Shown here in pieces: positions 1-10,129 of a stretch of DNA of 64,000 nt; position 1 is the first letter of the stretch; every line of letters begins with the position of its first letter. The position numbers were made by a program, and so were the translations under genes. The notes beneath the pieces are model-generated. The model worked only from the letters and a program-made list of their open reading frames with translations. It was not told the origin of the DNA and did not search any database. Where the stretch lies: the NCBI GenBank assembly GCA_947500035.1, contig CANMQP010000005.1, positions 62,001-126,000 of the forward strand. Direction: 5' to 3'. This DNA comes from an uncultured Kiloniellaceae bacterium (GTDB lineage Bacteria; Pseudomonadota; Alphaproteobacteria; Kiloniellales; Kiloniellaceae).

Positions 1-446
1 ATCTGCGAAACTGCGCCGAAGCAGGAGAGACGTTCGATCTGATCATCCTGGATCTGACCGAGCCGGTCGGCCCCTCATCGAGTGTTTTCACGGAAGCTTT
101 TTGCCAGGACATCGCAACCTGCCTGAAACCGGACGGCGTCGTCCTGGACTCTGACAGCATCTTTGTCGGCAAAGACCGGGTCCAGTTCCTGCAGGAGCTC
201 TGTGGTGACAAAGACAAAAACCTCGTCAGTGTGATGAAGGAAAAGCAGTATCTGCCGCACATCAGCGCCTTCCGCTCGATCGTGCCGCTCTATCCCGGCG
301 CGGAGTTCGGGTTCTTCCTCTACAGCAAGGATGGCTTTTCCTACGCGGAACCCTTCAGGGATTTCCAGGGACGGCATTACAATGCGGATGTCCATCGCGC
401 GGCCTTTGCCTTGCCGACCTGGTGGCGCACGGAACTCGGCTTTTAG
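1..446 (+). CDS. speE: Spermidine synthase-like aminopropyltransferase, C-terminal part
   Basis: Seen: a reading frame open from base 3 to a TAG at 444-446, with its 5' end outside the window; 147 residues are visible. The stretch DLIILDLTEPVGP near the left edge matches the acidic D-x-T-D/E-P-x-G-P active-site loop of polyamine aminopropyltransferases. The C-terminal block with ADVHRAAFALPTWW matches the conserved 'D-x-H-x-A-x-F-x-LP' end of the family. Known role: transfer of the aminopropyl group from decarboxylated S-adenosylmethionine to putrescine in the cytoplasm. The SAM-binding glycine motif would lie upstream of the window, so substrate preference cannot be judged. It is not obviously in an operon with the convergent gene that follows. 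Confidence 0.75.
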   Translation, partial: LRNCAEAGETFDLIILDLTEPVGPSSSVFTEAFCQDIATCLKPDGVVLDSDSIFVGKDRVQFLQELCGDKDKNLVSVMKEKQYLPHISAFRSIVPLYPGAEFGFFLYSKDGFSYAEPFRDFQGRHYNADVHRAAFALPTWWRTELGF

Positions 447-554
447 CAGCCGTCGCGCTCAATCGGAGCGATCCATTCAAATGCTGGTCAGATCAGCGTT
501 TGCAGAGACAACGCGTTGGGAGCTGTCGGAGAGTGCAGCAGGATGCGATAGGCG

Positions 555-1742
555 CTAGCTTTTTCCGTCGTTTATGATCCGCAGCGCATTCTGATAATAG
601 GGATCGCGCTGCCAACGGCGCAGCAGCGCCGTTGCGCTCTCGACACTGGTGTTGTCGAAGAACGCCATGGCCTGGGTGATTTCGTCCGTCTCGATGTGTT
701 TGTCACCCAGCCTGCCACGGCGGAATTGCACGAGAATGGATGCAAAGGCGAGCTTGTCGAGACCGATTGCCTTGCAGACGATCGCGAGGCCTTCACCGCC
801 CGGTTCGAACACAAAGCGGCGCAGCAGGTTGGATCTCAGGCGGCTGAAGCGGCCCAGGCCCAACATGAAAGATGCGACTTCGCCTTCCTTTAAGAGCTCC
901 ATCAACCATTTGGCTTGTTCCGGATGGATGGTGAAGTCGTTGGTTTTCGCGCTCAAGGGCGCGATATTGTCGAATTCGCGACCACCGGTTTCTCCCTCGC
1001 TTTCCGCAGCTTCCAGCAATCCGCTGACCGCGGTCTCGATATTTTCATCGAGCTCGGTTGGGTCGAGGTCGTAGGTGGTGGTGAGATGTTGCCGCAGTGC
1101 TGCCGATACGCTCCAGTAGAGTTTGCGCGCGAGCGTTGGCGAGAGGTCCTGGCGCTTTGCGAGCGGGGATTGGTATGCGGTTACCTCTTCCGCCTGATCG
1201 ACCAGCCCACGAAGGTCTTCGTCGGCAATGGAGGCGCCCTCGTTTTCGATCAACGCCGTGATAACACGTTGATTTCCCGTTTTTATCAGGGCGTTGGAGA
1301 GGGGTTCACTCAGGGAAGGGCGCATGGCGACGGCGACTTGGTGCTCCATGGTCCGGTACTGCACCACCTCGATCAGTTCAGAATCGCGTATCACTTCGCT
1401 TTTGACCAGGATCGGATGTGCGACCTCGATGTCGTCGTTCGCCAAGGCTTTGAGGAGGTTGCTGTGAGCGTTTGGCAAAACGGCGAGCTGCGCGGCCAGG
1501 GCTTTGCGCACCGAGATCTCCACGTCATGAATGATCTGGTGGATAATTTCACTCATGATCTGACGATCGGCATCGCTCAGGCTGTGGCCCTGACCCGTGT
1601 AAAGATCGCCGATTACGCTTGCGAGCCGGGACCTGCTTTGGACGGATTTGTCGCGCGCGAGCTCGACCAATTCGTCGAGCTCATGAGCGTCGACGTGGCT
1701 TTTCGCGCTGTCCGTCCCTTCCAGTCCGGTCTCGAAACCCAT
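555..1742 (-). CDS. DUF2336 domain-containing protein
   Basis: A 395-residue cytoplasmic protein with no signal peptide or membrane segment. Residues about 20-250 show the helical-repeat pattern of the alphaproteobacterial DUF2336 family (for example the blocks around LARDKSVQSRSRLASVIGDL and IHQIIHDVEISVRKALA). The C-terminal third, after an acidic linker (ESEGETGGREFDN), is a second helical segment common in this family. The ATG is preceded by GAGG at a good distance on the minus strand. Members are often found near chemotaxis or cell-cycle genes but no biochemical role is established. It is a single gene here, convergent with the spermidine synthase gene. The family call is firm; the function is unknown. 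Confidence 0.8.
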   Translation of the reverse strand: MGFETGLEGTDSAKSHVDAHELDELVELARDKSVQSRSRLASVIGDLYTGQGHSLSDADRQIMSEIIHQIIHDVEISVRKALAAQLAVLPNAHSNLLKALANDDIEVAHPILVKSEVIRDSELIEVVQYRTMEHQVAVAMRPSLSEPLSNALIKTGNQRVITALIENEGASIADEDLRGLVDQAEEVTAYQSPLAKRQDLSPTLARKLYWSVSAALRQHLTTTYDLDPTELDENIETAVSGLLEAAESEGETGGREFDNIAPLSAKTNDFTIHPEQAKWLMELLKEGEVASFMLGLGRFSRLRSNLLRRFVFEPGGEGLAIVCKAIGLDKLAFASILVQFRRGRLGDKHIETDEITQAMAFFDNTSVESATALLRRWQRDPYYQNALRIINDGKS

Positions 1743-1917
1743 GGCACCTCTGTATCGTCTAGGCGTCCGACCGCGTGACGGGCGGAGATTTGCTACCTAA
1801 ATGATCTCAAAAGTACCTCCTTAAAGTTGATAAGATGTGAACTAAGAACTGCTTTAGTGTTGATTTTTAAGGAGTTTAGAAGCGTGCATCTAAATTGAAA
1901 TTTAATCGCTGAAAGTC

Positions 1918-3522
1918 TTAGAAATCGGTTGGAACACCACCTTCTTCCTTACGTTTCGTGACAAACTCCGCCAGTTCTTCTGCCGTCGCCGGGTCAAGGT
2001 AAGGCGCTTCATATTCCTTAATAATCTGTTTGAAGATCCTGTTCGCGCGCTGGGTTGCTGTTTCTGAGCCGGCTTCCTCCCAGCTTTCAAAATTCCGCCA
2101 GTCCGAGAGAATCGGCGCGTAAAAGGCTGTCTCATAGCGGGCCTGGGTATGCTCCGTCCCGAAAAAATGCCCGCCCGGCCCCACGTCGCGGACCGCATCC
2201 AGTCCCAGGCTTGCGTCGCTGATCTCGAGGGGTTCCAGATAGGCCGCGACCATCTGCAGGAGATCGGCGTCGAGGATGACCTTTTCGAAGGAGGCACAAA
2301 GCCCGCCTTCAAGCCAGCCTGCGCCGTGTTTCAACAGGTTGGTATGGCCCGTGACCGCACCCCAGAGGGCGAAAACCGATTCGTAGGCGGCCTGCGCATC
2401 GACGCAATTGGAAGCATTCACGTTGGAGGAACGGTAGGGAATGCCGTAACGGCGGGCCAATTGGCCTCCGATCTGCGCCGTTTTAATGTATTCGGGCGTA
2501 CCAAAAGCCGGTGCGCCCGACTTCATGTCCACATTGGATGTGAAGCCGCCGTACATGACCGGCGCACCAGGACGGACGATCTGTGCGAAGGCCAGACCGG
2601 CCAGGGCCTCGGCGTTTTGCTGGGCGAGCGCTCCGGCGAGTGTCACGGGCGCCATCGCGCCGGAGAGGGTGAAGGGCGTGATGACCACCGCCTGATTGCG
2701 GCGTGACATCTCGATGATGCCCGTCAACATGGGATTGTCCAGGCGCAGCGGTGAAGAGGTGTTGATAATGGTCAGCAGGCTGGGTTGCTGGTCGAGTTCC
2801 GCTTCCGTCAGCCCGCGGCCGATCCGGACCATTTCAAGAGCATCGAGATTGCGTTCCCGGCCCAGGGAATAGGCATGAAACACCTTATCGCCCATGGTAA
2901 TGAAATCGCTGAGGCAATCGAGGTGGCGTGTCGCAGGTGGCAGATCGACAGGTTCGACCGGATACCCGCCGAACATATGGATGATGTTGAGTTTCTGGCC
3001 CAGGCGGACGAAGTTCCGGAAATCGACCTGATTGCCGACACGCCGGCCGCGGTCCGTATCCGAGCAGTTTGGTGCGCTGGCGACCATCGAGGTAATGAAA
3101 TTCCGGCCCCCCATCGGCAGGTGGTGCTCCGGATTGCGGGCGTGCAGCGTGAATTCCGATGGCGCGGTCGCGATGGCCTCAAGGATCATGTCGCGATCGA
3201 AGCGTACCCGCTCGCTGCCGGGCGTCACTTCTGCGCCTGCCTTGTCGAGAATCTCCCGGGCCTCGGGCAGCAGGAAATCCATGCCGATTTCCTCTAGGAT
3301 GGTCAGAGACGCATCGTGAATTCTCTCGATCTGTTCCGGGTTCAGAATTTCGGCGGGCGCGTAGGGATTGACGATGGTTTTCCAGGCGGGTTGGGTGAAA
3401 CCGTTTTGGCGTCCTGCGCGTTTGCTGCGCCGTCCGCTTGAACGGCCCGATCGGCGGGACCTGCTGCTCCCGCCGTTCTCTATTGCCGTCGTCGCTGCTT
3501 CACCAAGCCCACCATCGCTCAT
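1918..3522 (-). CDS. Trimethylamine methyltransferase (MttB)-superfamily protein, non-pyrrolysine type
   Basis: A 534-residue protein. Residues about 1-45 are low-complexity and very basic (SRRSGRSSGRRSKRAGR), then the MttB-like TIM barrel begins at about 60 (NPEQIERIHDASLTILEEIG). The C-terminal signature includes GGHFFGTEHTQARYE. Family knowledge: MttB uses pyrrolysine (in-frame UAG) to methylate a corrinoid protein from trimethylamine, while non-Pyl members such as MtgB demethylate glycine betaine. This gene has no in-frame amber, so it is the non-Pyl type. The ATG lies 4 bases after the tdh stop, and GGAG inside the tdh end serves as its Shine-Dalgarno, so translation is probably coupled. 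No corrinoid protein or reductive activase is present in the window, so the methyl acceptor is unknown. Linkage to tdh/kbl suggests glycine or glycine betaine metabolism. Confidence 0.85.
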   Translation of the reverse strand: MSDGGLGEAATTAIENGGSSRSRRSGRSSGRRSKRAGRQNGFTQPAWKTIVNPYAPAEILNPEQIERIHDASLTILEEIGMDFLLPEAREILDKAGAEVTPGSERVRFDRDMILEAIATAPSEFTLHARNPEHHLPMGGRNFITSMVASAPNCSDTDRGRRVGNQVDFRNFVRLGQKLNIIHMFGGYPVEPVDLPPATRHLDCLSDFITMGDKVFHAYSLGRERNLDALEMVRIGRGLTEAELDQQPSLLTIINTSSPLRLDNPMLTGIIEMSRRNQAVVITPFTLSGAMAPVTLAGALAQQNAEALAGLAFAQIVRPGAPVMYGGFTSNVDMKSGAPAFGTPEYIKTAQIGGQLARRYGIPYRSSNVNASNCVDAQAAYESVFALWGAVTGHTNLLKHGAGWLEGGLCASFEKVILDADLLQMVAAYLEPLEISDASLGLDAVRDVGPGGHFFGTEHTQARYETAFYAPILSDWRNFESWEEAGSETATQRANRIFKQIIKEYEAPYLDPATAEELAEFVTKRKEEGGVPTDF

Positions 3523-3526
3523 TTTA

Positions 3527-4552
3527 TCAACTCCAATCGAGGATTACCTTGCCTGATTGACCGCTGTTCATGATCGAAAAGCCTTCCTCGAAGCGATCGA
3601 TCGGGAACCAGTGCGTCAGCACTGGTGTCAGGTCCATCCCGCTTTGCAGCAGCGCGGTCATCTTGTACCAGGTCTCGAACATTTCGCGCCCGTAGACCCC
3701 TTTGAGCGTCAGGCTCTTGAAGATCAGATCGCTCCAATCAATCGCGGTATCGTTGGGCTGAAGCCCGAGCAACGCGATTTTGCCGCCATGGTTCATGGCA
3801 TCTAGCATTCCCCGGAAAGCCTGCGGATTTCCTGACATCTCAAGGCCGACATCAAAGCCCTCGGTCATCTTCAAATCGGCCATGACTTCAGGCAACGTCG
3901 ACTTGGAGACATTAAGCGCGCGGGTGGCTCCGAGTTTTTCCGCTAGCGACAGTCGATAGTCATTCACGTCCGTTATGACCACATGACGGGCACCAGCGTG
4001 CTTTGCGATAGGGATGGACATCAGGCCGATCGGTCCCGCGCCGGTGATCAGGACATCTTCACCGACAAGATCGAACGAAAGGGCCGTATGCGCGGCGTTC
4101 CCCATGGGGTCCAGGATCGCCGCCAGATCATCGGAAACATCGTCGGGCAGGGGGTAGGCGTTGCTCGCCGGAATGGCGACGTATTCGGCGAAGGCGCCGG
4201 CGCGATTGACGCCGACACCGCTGGTGTTCCGGCAGAGGTGCCGCTTGCCCGCCCGGCAGTTCCGGCAGTGCCCGCAGGTGATGTGCCCTTCGCCCGAAAC
4301 CCGGTCGCCTTCCCTGAAGTCCGCGACATTACTGCCGACCTCGACGATCGTGCCGACATACTCGTGACCCACGGTCATGGGCACGGGAATCGTGTGCTGC
4401 GCCCATTCATCCCAATTGTAGATATGCATATCGGTGCCGCAGATCGCGGTTTTCCGGACGCGGATGAGAACATCGTTTTGACCGCAGACCGGCTTTGCGA
4501 CGTCTTCCATCCAAAGACCGGGCTCCGACTTGGCTTTGACCAAAGCTTTCAT
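3527..4552 (-). CDS. tdh: L-threonine 3-dehydrogenase
   Basis: Zn/NAD-dependent medium-chain dehydrogenase oxidising L-threonine to 2-amino-3-ketobutyrate. The sequence follows E. coli Tdh almost throughout: [15 protein letters not shown] with the catalytic-zinc Cys, GHEYVG, and the structural-zinc block [15 protein letters not shown]. It also has the Rossmann segment GAGPIGLMS and the C-terminal block [16 protein letters not shown] chose the ATG at 4552 (341 residues) over an in-frame TTG 18 bases upstream. Reasons are that AGAGAAG sits just before the ATG and that E. coli Tdh begins MKAL at this point. It lies between kbl (72 bases upstream) and the mttB homologue (4 bases downstream) in a leftward operon. 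Confidence 0.95.
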   Translation of the reverse strand: MKALVKAKSEPGLWMEDVAKPVCGQNDVLIRVRKTAICGTDMHIYNWDEWAQHTIPVPMTVGHEYVGTIVEVGSNVADFREGDRVSGEGHITCGHCRNCRAGKRHLCRNTSGVGVNRAGAFAEYVAIPASNAYPLPDDVSDDLAAILDPMGNAAHTALSFDLVGEDVLITGAGPIGLMSIPIAKHAGARHVVITDVNDYRLSLAEKLGATRALNVSKSTLPEVMADLKMTEGFDVGLEMSGNPQAFRGMLDAMNHGGKIALLGLQPNDTAIDWSDLIFKSLTLKGVYGREMFETWYKMTALLQSGMDLTPVLTHWFPIDRFEEGFSIMNSGQSGKVILDWS

Positions 4553-4624
4553 GGTTTGCTTCTCTTTCAATGCGCGAGAATTTTTGAGGCGCTTCGGGGC
4601 GGGGCACGTCCCAAAACTCGATTG

Positions 4625-5827
4625 CTAGTTGATGACGCCGAGTGCACGACCGGCTTTGGCGAAGGCCTCGATGGCCTTGGTCAGGTCTGATTCGCTGTGC
4701 GCTGCGGACATCTGCGTACGTATCCGCGCCTTGCCCTCAGGAACGACAGGGAAGGAGAAACCGGTCACGTAGATGCCATCGTCGTACAGCATTTGCGCCA
4801 TTTCGCCCGCCAACCTGGCGTCGCCGAGCATCACGGGGATGATCGGGTGCTCGCCGGGAACCAGATCGAAACCCAAATCCTGCATTCCTGTCCTGAAGAA
4901 ACGGCTGTTCGCCCTCAGGCGGTCGCGCCAGGTGCTGTTGTGCTCCAGCAGGTCAAGGACGGTAATCGACGTCGCGACAATCATGGGCGCAAGGGAGTTG
5001 GAAAAGAGATAAGGGCGCGACCTTTGACGCAGCCAGCCCACGATCGGCCCGGAACTGGCAACGTAGCCGCCTGACGCGCCACCCAGCGCCTTTCCCAGGG
5101 TTCCGGTCAGGATATCCACGCGGTCGGAAACACCGCAGAGTTCAGGGGTGCCGCGGCCTTTTTCGCCGACAAATCCGACAGCGTGGGAGTCGTCCACCAT
5201 GACCAGGGCGTCATAGCGCTCCGCCAGGTCGCAAATGGCCTGCAGGTTGGCAATTGTGCCGTCCATGGAGAAAACGCCGTCGGTTGCGATCATGCGAAAA
5301 CGGCAGTCTTGCGCCTGTTTGAGGCAGTCTTCCAGCGCTTCCATATCGTTATTGCCATACCGCAGGCGCTTGGCCTTACAGAGCCTCACACCGTCGATAA
5401 TGCTGGCGTGGTTCAAGGCGTCGCTGATAATGGCGTCTTCAGCGCCCAGGAGTGTCTCGAAAAGGCCGGTGTTGGCGTCAAAACAGGAGGAATAGAGGAT
5501 TGTATCCTCCATACCCAGAAAGCCGCTGATCTTAGCCTCGAGCTTCTTGTGAATATCCTGCGTGCCACAGATGAAACGCACGGAGGAGAGACCGAAGCCG
5601 TAGCTCTCCAGCGCTGATTTGGCGGCCTCGATCAGGGCCGGGTCGCTTGAAAGGCCGAGATAGTTGTTGGCGCAGAGGTTGATCACCTCCTTCGCGTGCG
5701 CTGCATCGCCGTCAACCTTGATATGGGAGCCTTGCGGCGAGGTGATCAGGCGTTCTCCTTTGTAGAGGCCTTTGTCGATCAGCGACTGCGTTTCCTGCTC
5801 CAGGTATGCGGAGAGTGATCTGCTCAT
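4625..5827 (-). CDS. kbl: Glycine C-acetyltransferase (2-amino-3-ketobutyrate CoA ligase)
   Basis: PLP-dependent alpha-oxoamine synthase that cleaves 2-amino-3-ketobutyrate with CoA to glycine and acetyl-CoA, the step after Tdh. Near-identical blocks to E. coli Kbl include [61 protein letters not shown] and [14 protein letters not shown]. The PLP-lysine region is [17 protein letters not shown]. The end matches too ([15 protein letters not shown]). The ATG at 5827 (400 residues) is chosen because AAGGA lies 9 bases upstream and the alignment with other Kbl starts there; the frame is open 24 codons further. With tdh it forms the complete threonine-to-glycine pathway. Confidence 0.95.
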   Translation of the reverse strand: MSRSLSAYLEQETQSLIDKGLYKGERLITSPQGSHIKVDGDAAHAKEVINLCANNYLGLSSDPALIEAAKSALESYGFGLSSVRFICGTQDIHKKLEAKISGFLGMEDTILYSSCFDANTGLFETLLGAEDAIISDALNHASIIDGVRLCKAKRLRYGNNDMEALEDCLKQAQDCRFRMIATDGVFSMDGTIANLQAICDLAERYDALVMVDDSHAVGFVGEKGRGTPELCGVSDRVDILTGTLGKALGGASGGYVASSGPIVGWLRQRSRPYLFSNSLAPMIVATSITVLDLLEHNSTWRDRLRANSRFFRTGMQDLGFDLVPGEHPIIPVMLGDARLAGEMAQMLYDDGIYVTGFSFPVVPEGKARIRTQMSAAHSESDLTKAIEAFAKAGRALGVIN

Positions 5828-5953
5828 TTGCAAGCTGTCCTTCTTCATGGTGTCTCGTGACGGCTGGTAAATGCAATATAATGAACAGCCGTCTTGCATC
5901 TAGAAACAGGGCCGCAGCCAAATCCCCGGCATTCGCGTCACAGGGCGGATTTT

Positions 5954-6562
5954 CTAGCCGGAAAGTTGGCCACTGCTGTAGCCCGGTAATGCCATAACCA
6001 GAAGCGCCTGTGCAGGTGCTTTTGCGGCATTCTCTATTATGTGTGTCTGATCCGATGGGTAGCGCAGGGTTTCGCCCCGGCTCAGATCGACAACCTGATC
6101 GGGCAAGTGAACCCGCAGCGCTCCGCTCAAGACCGTCAGGTGTTCGTAGGTGTCTTTCGCGTGGGCCTGGGAGTTCAGTTCGCTCTCCGGCTCGAAGCTG
6201 ATTTCGTACCACTCTACAGGCAAAATCGTGCGGGTCGGCCCCAGAATTCGCAGCTCACACTTGCCGTCGGCGCTTCTCATGGTTGGGGTGGAATGAGCCC
6301 TGACGTGCGTGACGGCACCTCCGTTTTGATCCTGCCCTTTGGATGACCCCAGCAGCTCGCTCAGCTCAATGCCCAAGGACTGGGTCAGGTTCCAGAGGAC
6401 CACAAAGGTCGGATTGACCTTGCCGCGTTCGATCTGCGACAGCATGGATTTGGAGATCCCGCTCCGGCCGGCCAATTGATCAAGTGTCAATCGCCGCTGC
6501 TTTCGGGCGTTTTGCAGGGTGCCACCAAGCTGGGGAGCTGGCGAAGTGTCTATCGCAGGCAT
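5954..6562 (-). CDS. XRE-family regulator with C-terminal cupin domain
   Basis: A 202-residue cytoplasmic DNA-binding protein. Residues about 13-68 form a Cro/CI-type helix-turn-helix (LQNARKQRRLTLDQLAGRSG, then SKSMLSQIERGKVNPT). Residues about 110-190 form a small cupin domain (EHLTVLSGALRVHL). This architecture (HTH_3 plus Cupin_2) is typical of regulators of amino-acid and small-metabolite catabolism, where the cupin binds the effector. It is the first gene of the leftward group, 126 bases before kbl, and divergent from the GlxA-type regulator at 6822. It is probably the local regulator of kbl-tdh-mttB. The effector is not deducible from sequence. Confidence 0.85.
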   Translation of the reverse strand: MPAIDTSPAPQLGGTLQNARKQRRLTLDQLAGRSGISKSMLSQIERGKVNPTFVVLWNLTQSLGIELSELLGSSKGQDQNGGAVTHVRAHSTPTMRSADGKCELRILGPTRTILPVEWYEISFEPESELNSQAHAKDTYEHLTVLSGALRVHLPDQVVDLSRGETLRYPSDQTHIIENAAKAPAQALLVMALPGYSSGQLSG

Positions 6563-6821
6563 TTTGTCGTTTCGTTCCTGTCATTGATGTGTTCACTATA
6601 TCGAATAAAAGTTTCGTGAGCAATGGGGCGCCAGGTTTCAGGGGTCTGTCCGAGGATCTTTTCGCAAGCCCCGGTTCGTGGTTTATTACCGGTCTGACAG
6701 AGTTTTTCGACAGGACACTGGTCAGTGAGCGTGATGCGGCTTGCCTCTCGCGTTGGATATCGGGTATCGCGGATGGAGCGAAACCGGAACAACACGGGTG
6801 ACAGGGGAGGGCGAATGCAAA

Positions 6822-7847
6822 ATGGCGAAAGATGACAGCAGTGCGCCCGCGGAGGCGGACAAAGGCCGTAACGGCTACGAACGGCCCACCAGGTTCGGCG
6901 TGCTCCTGGTTCCGGGCTATTCCATGATGACCCTGGCCGCCATTCTTGATCCTCTGCGGCAGGCGAACGAGCAGACGGGGCGAAACCTCTATGAGTGGTC
7001 GCTGTTTTCCACGGATGGAGCTCCGGTCATCTGCAGCAGTAACGTGGCGATCGACGTACAGTATGACCTGAATGCCGAGGTCTACCCGGACATCGTTCTG
7101 GTGTGCGCGGGATACCATCCTCAAAGGAATGTCAGTAAGTCCGTCCTCGCCTGGTTGCGCGTCCGCGCGCGCCGTGGGGCCGTCATCGGCGGGACCTCGA
7201 CCGGAAGCCTGATCGTAGCAGCCGCAGGTCTGCTCGACGGCTATCGCGCGACAATCCACTGGGAGAACCAGGCTGGTTTTGTCGAGCTTTTTCCCAACGT
7301 GATCTGGACCGGCAATATTCTGGAGATCGACCGAAATCGCTACACCTGCTCGGGGGGCGACGCCACGCTTGATCTCATGCTGAACATTATTGCCAGGGAC
7401 CATGGCTCCTACCTCGCCATGATCGTGTCCAGTGAATTCCAACACGGCCGGATCCGGACCAGCAGCGACAATCAGAGCGTTGCTCACCGCAGGCTGCTCA
7501 AATTGAAATCTGCCAGGGTTTCGGCCGCCATCGAAATCATGGAGCAATATCTGGAAGAACCTCTTACGCTGGAGGAAGTATCCGACAAGGCGCAGGTTTC
7601 ACGCCGCCAGCTCGAACGCCTCTTTCGTCATCACCTGGGCTGTTCACCTGGAAAATACTATCTTGATCTTCGTCTGGACTTTGCCCGCTCGCTCCTGCTG
7701 CAAACCGAGAAGCCGGTCACGGACATCGCTTTCGCTTCCGGCTTCGTCACCCTCTCTCACTTTTCCAAGAGTTTTCGACAGCGCTTTGGCATTAGTCCAC
7801 GGCAAGAGCGATTGGGGGCTGCCGACGCGATCTCTGCGCCGCTCTGA
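6822..7847 (+). CDS. GlxA-family AraC-type transcriptional regulator (GbdR/CdhR-like)
   Basis: A 341-residue regulator. Residues about 20-200 are a DJ-1/PfpI-like class I amidotransferase-type domain (VLLVPGYSMMTLAAILDPLR) and residues about 235-330 are an AraC HTH (TLEEVSDKAQVSRRQLERLF, then FASGFVTLSHFSKSFRQRFG). The family includes GbdR and CdhR, which respond to glycine betaine/dimethylglycine and carnitine. I chose the ATG at 6822 with GGAGGG upstream; the frame is open from a TTG at 6741, which lacks a good ribosome site. It is divergent from the XRE/cupin-kbl-tdh-mttB operon. Together with the MttB homologue this hints at control by a methylated-amine ligand, which is inference only. 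Confidence 0.88.
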   Translation: MAKDDSSAPAEADKGRNGYERPTRFGVLLVPGYSMMTLAAILDPLRQANEQTGRNLYEWSLFSTDGAPVICSSNVAIDVQYDLNAEVYPDIVLVCAGYHPQRNVSKSVLAWLRVRARRGAVIGGTSTGSLIVAAAGLLDGYRATIHWENQAGFVELFPNVIWTGNILEIDRNRYTCSGGDATLDLMLNIIARDHGSYLAMIVSSEFQHGRIRTSSDNQSVAHRRLLKLKSARVSAAIEIMEQYLEEPLTLEEVSDKAQVSRRQLERLFRHHLGCSPGKYYLDLRLDFARSLLLQTEKPVTDIAFASGFVTLSHFSKSFRQRFGISPRQERLGAADAISAPL

Positions 7848-7864
7848 CGACATCTGCGGACAAC

Positions 7865-7900
7865 AAAAAAGCCGGACGGAAATCCCGCCCGGCTTTTTTT
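7865..7900. terminator. Bidirectional intrinsic terminator
   Basis: Arms AAAAAAGCCGGACGG and CCGCCCGGCTTTTTTT pair over 14 of 15 positions around a short AATC-type loop. The A run on one side and T run on the other let it act on both strands. It lies between the convergent GlxA-type regulator (ends 7847) and the chemoreceptor gene (ends 7945). Confidence 0.9.
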
Positions 7901-7944
7901 GGGGGTCGAATGATCCTTTTCGGGGATCGGCAGTTTCTATGTTT

Positions 7945-9618
7945 TTAGGCTGCGCGGATGCCGCCGAGGAAGGAGTCAACTTCGCTTCGCAGGCTACCTG
8001 AAAGACGGGTCAGCTCAGCCGTCGCCGCTTCAATAGACTGAGCGGATTGACCCGTTTCGCTCGAAGCGGTGTGAACCTGGTGGATCGTGCTTGAGACGCT
8101 CTGCGTGCTTGTCGCGGCCTCACTGACGTTTCTTGAGATCTCGTGAGTTGCGGCGCCTTGCTCTTCAACGGCAGCTGAAATTGACGAAGCGATTTCGTCG
8201 ACGCGTGAAATGGTTGCACCGATCTTCTTGATGGCGTTGACGGCCGTTTCCGTTGCGCCCTGCATGGAACTGATCTGAGCGCCGATCTCCTCCGTTGCTT
8301 TGGCCGTCTGGGTCGCAAGGTTTTTCACTTCGGAGGCAACCACGGCAAAACCCTTGCCGGCGTCACCCGCACGGGCGGCCTCAATCGTTGCGTTGAGGGC
8401 CAGCAGATTGGTCTGCTCGGCGATATCGGAGATCAGATTGATCACATCACCGATTTTTCTGGCTGCTTCAGATAGTCCTTCAACCTCAGTATTGGTGGTT
8501 TCGACCTGTTGCACCGCTTCAGAGGTAATGCGCGACGAGTCCGTCACCTGCTTACTGATTTCCTGAATGGCTTCGGTCAGTTGCTCGGAAGCCGAGGCGA
8601 CGGTCTGCACGTTGTTTGTGGTTTCCTCTGATGCGGTGACCACTGCTGAGGCCTGGGTGCTGGCGTCGGTCGCGCGCGCGGACATCTGCTGTGCATCCGA
8701 TTGCATGTTTCCGATCGCCGATGAGACCTCGTCGACAATGCTTTTGACGCTGTCTTCGAAGCTTGTGGCCAGCCGATTCATGTCTGCGCGTTTGCTCTCT
8801 TCGTTCTTCTCGCGGGTCTCTTCGCGCTCGCGCTCCAGGTTCTTCGCCTCAATGGCATTTGCCTTGAACACCTCGACAGCGGCAGACATTTCGCCGATTT
8901 CGTCTTTGCGTTCACGAGCAGGCACATCGACGTTCAGATCGCCTTTCGCCAGGTTGCCCATACAGCCGATAATGGCTGACAGTGGTTTGGTGATGCTTCT
9001 CGAAACGAAGAAGGAAACAACTGCACCGATCAGCAGGACAATCAGGCAGAGTCCGCCGATGGTCACGGCTTCGCTCCAAAACTGGACTTCCAGATCATTC
9101 ACATAGACCCCCGTGCCGATAACCAGATTCCATGGCGCAAAGCCAAGCACATACGAGTCCTTCTGGATGGGTTCTTCCTCGCCTGGTTTGGGCCAGAGGT
9201 ATCCCACGATTCCACTGCCGTCTTTCTTGACGACCTCTATGAACTCCCGAAAGAGATACTTGCCGGCAGGATCCTGCAAATCACTCAGGTCTTTGCCATT
9301 CAGCGCCGGTTTAATGGGATGCATCTGCATCACTGCGTCCATGTCATGGATGAAGAAGTATTCAGTGCCGCCATAGCGCATCGCCTCGATGGCTTCGAAG
9401 GCCCGCGCTTTTGCCTCGTCTTCCGTCATCTCACCGCTCTGAGATCTTGCATGGTATGACGCGATGACAGCCGTCGCGGATTCGGTGAGGCTGCGAAGTT
9501 CGCCATGCTTTTTCTCATAAAGCTGTGTGTGGTAGTGCGACAGGGTGATGCCGCCAAGGATCACGATTCCGATTGCGGAAATCAAAATCAAACCAAGCAG
9601 ACGAGTGGTGATCGACAT
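7945..9618 (-). CDS. Methyl-accepting chemotaxis protein with sCache_2 sensor
   Basis: Inner-membrane chemoreceptor of about 557 residues. Order: a first membrane helix ([20 protein letters not shown]) and a periplasmic single-Cache domain of about 150 residues ([15 protein letters not shown], then [16 protein letters not shown]). Next come a second membrane helix ([19 protein letters not shown]), a HAMP domain and a cytoplasmic signalling hairpin. The hairpin tip reads [18 protein letters not shown] followed by GKGFAVVA. Methylation-type helices flank it. The ATG at 9618 is chosen, though an in-frame GTG 24 bases upstream is possible because the ribosome site (AGG) is weak. No CheA/CheW genes are nearby, so this is a stand-alone receptor. 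sCache_2 domains often bind small carboxylates; the ligand is unknown. Confidence 0.92.
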   Translation of the reverse strand: MSITTRLLGLILISAIGIVILGGITLSHYHTQLYEKKHGELRSLTESATAVIASYHARSQSGEMTEDEAKARAFEAIEAMRYGGTEYFFIHDMDAVMQMHPIKPALNGKDLSDLQDPAGKYLFREFIEVVKKDGSGIVGYLWPKPGEEEPIQKDSYVLGFAPWNLVIGTGVYVNDLEVQFWSEAVTIGGLCLIVLLIGAVVSFFVSRSITKPLSAIIGCMGNLAKGDLNVDVPARERKDEIGEMSAAVEVFKANAIEAKNLEREREETREKNEESKRADMNRLATSFEDSVKSIVDEVSSAIGNMQSDAQQMSARATDASTQASAVVTASEETTNNVQTVASASEQLTEAIQEISKQVTDSSRITSEAVQQVETTNTEVEGLSEAARKIGDVINLISDIAEQTNLLALNATIEAARAGDAGKGFAVVASEVKNLATQTAKATEEIGAQISSMQGATETAVNAIKKIGATISRVDEIASSISAAVEEQGAATHEISRNVSEAATSTQSVSSTIHQVHTASSETGQSAQSIEAATAELTRLSGSLRSEVDSFLGGIRAA

Positions 9619-9642
9619 TTTTTTCAACCTATGGACATGCAC

Positions 9643-10129
9643 GTGAAAAGAGAAACTGTTTTGTTTTTCGGTTTATAATTTGGAGTTTATTCATGAACGG
9701 TTGAAAATTTCACTAATTTAGAGGTGCTTATAGGGGAAATTGAAATTCAGATTTTTGGTTTTACTATCAGTTGAGCAAATGAAATCGTCTCCGGGTTTCC
9801 ATTCCTTTTGAAACCGGATCCTTTTCCTAACGCTTTGAAAAGAATGCTAGGTTGTTCCTTCAATGAATCGGGAATGGATTTGTGCGCTTTCTCTATGAGC
9901 GTGATGGAAGTAAACGCGGCGAGCCTCTTGTCCTTGCGAGCGCTTTGCTGCACATACCCGACATCTATTCTTCCGGTGACGTCGCCACGGCCTGCAGCGG
10001 ACAGCCTGGCAAGGGCTTAACGCGCGGTGGTTTTGACATCACTTATCTCAGCGCGTTCAGACCGCCCGGCGCCGTTGATCGCAATCCGGGGATAAACATC
10101 ATTTGCAGCGGCAAACTGGAGGTTTCTGA
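9643..10129. other. Intergenic stretch, no convincing gene
   Basis: About 490 bases between the chemoreceptor and the S58 peptidase. The left half is AT-rich and probably holds the chemoreceptor promoter. The right half (about 9900-10080) has coding-like GC content and an open frame of 97 codons, but its translation matches no family I know and has no clear ribosome site. I see nothing else definite. Confidence 0.5.

Noticed and set aside
915-1778. A 287-codon open frame on the plus strand opposite the DUF2336 gene
   Set aside because: It is the antisense reading of a clear DUF2336 gene; its translation has no family-like pattern and no ribosome site.
1918-3522. Pyrrolysine-containing trimethylamine methyltransferase
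   Set aside because: The gene is open throughout with no in-frame amber codon, and no pyl genes are present.
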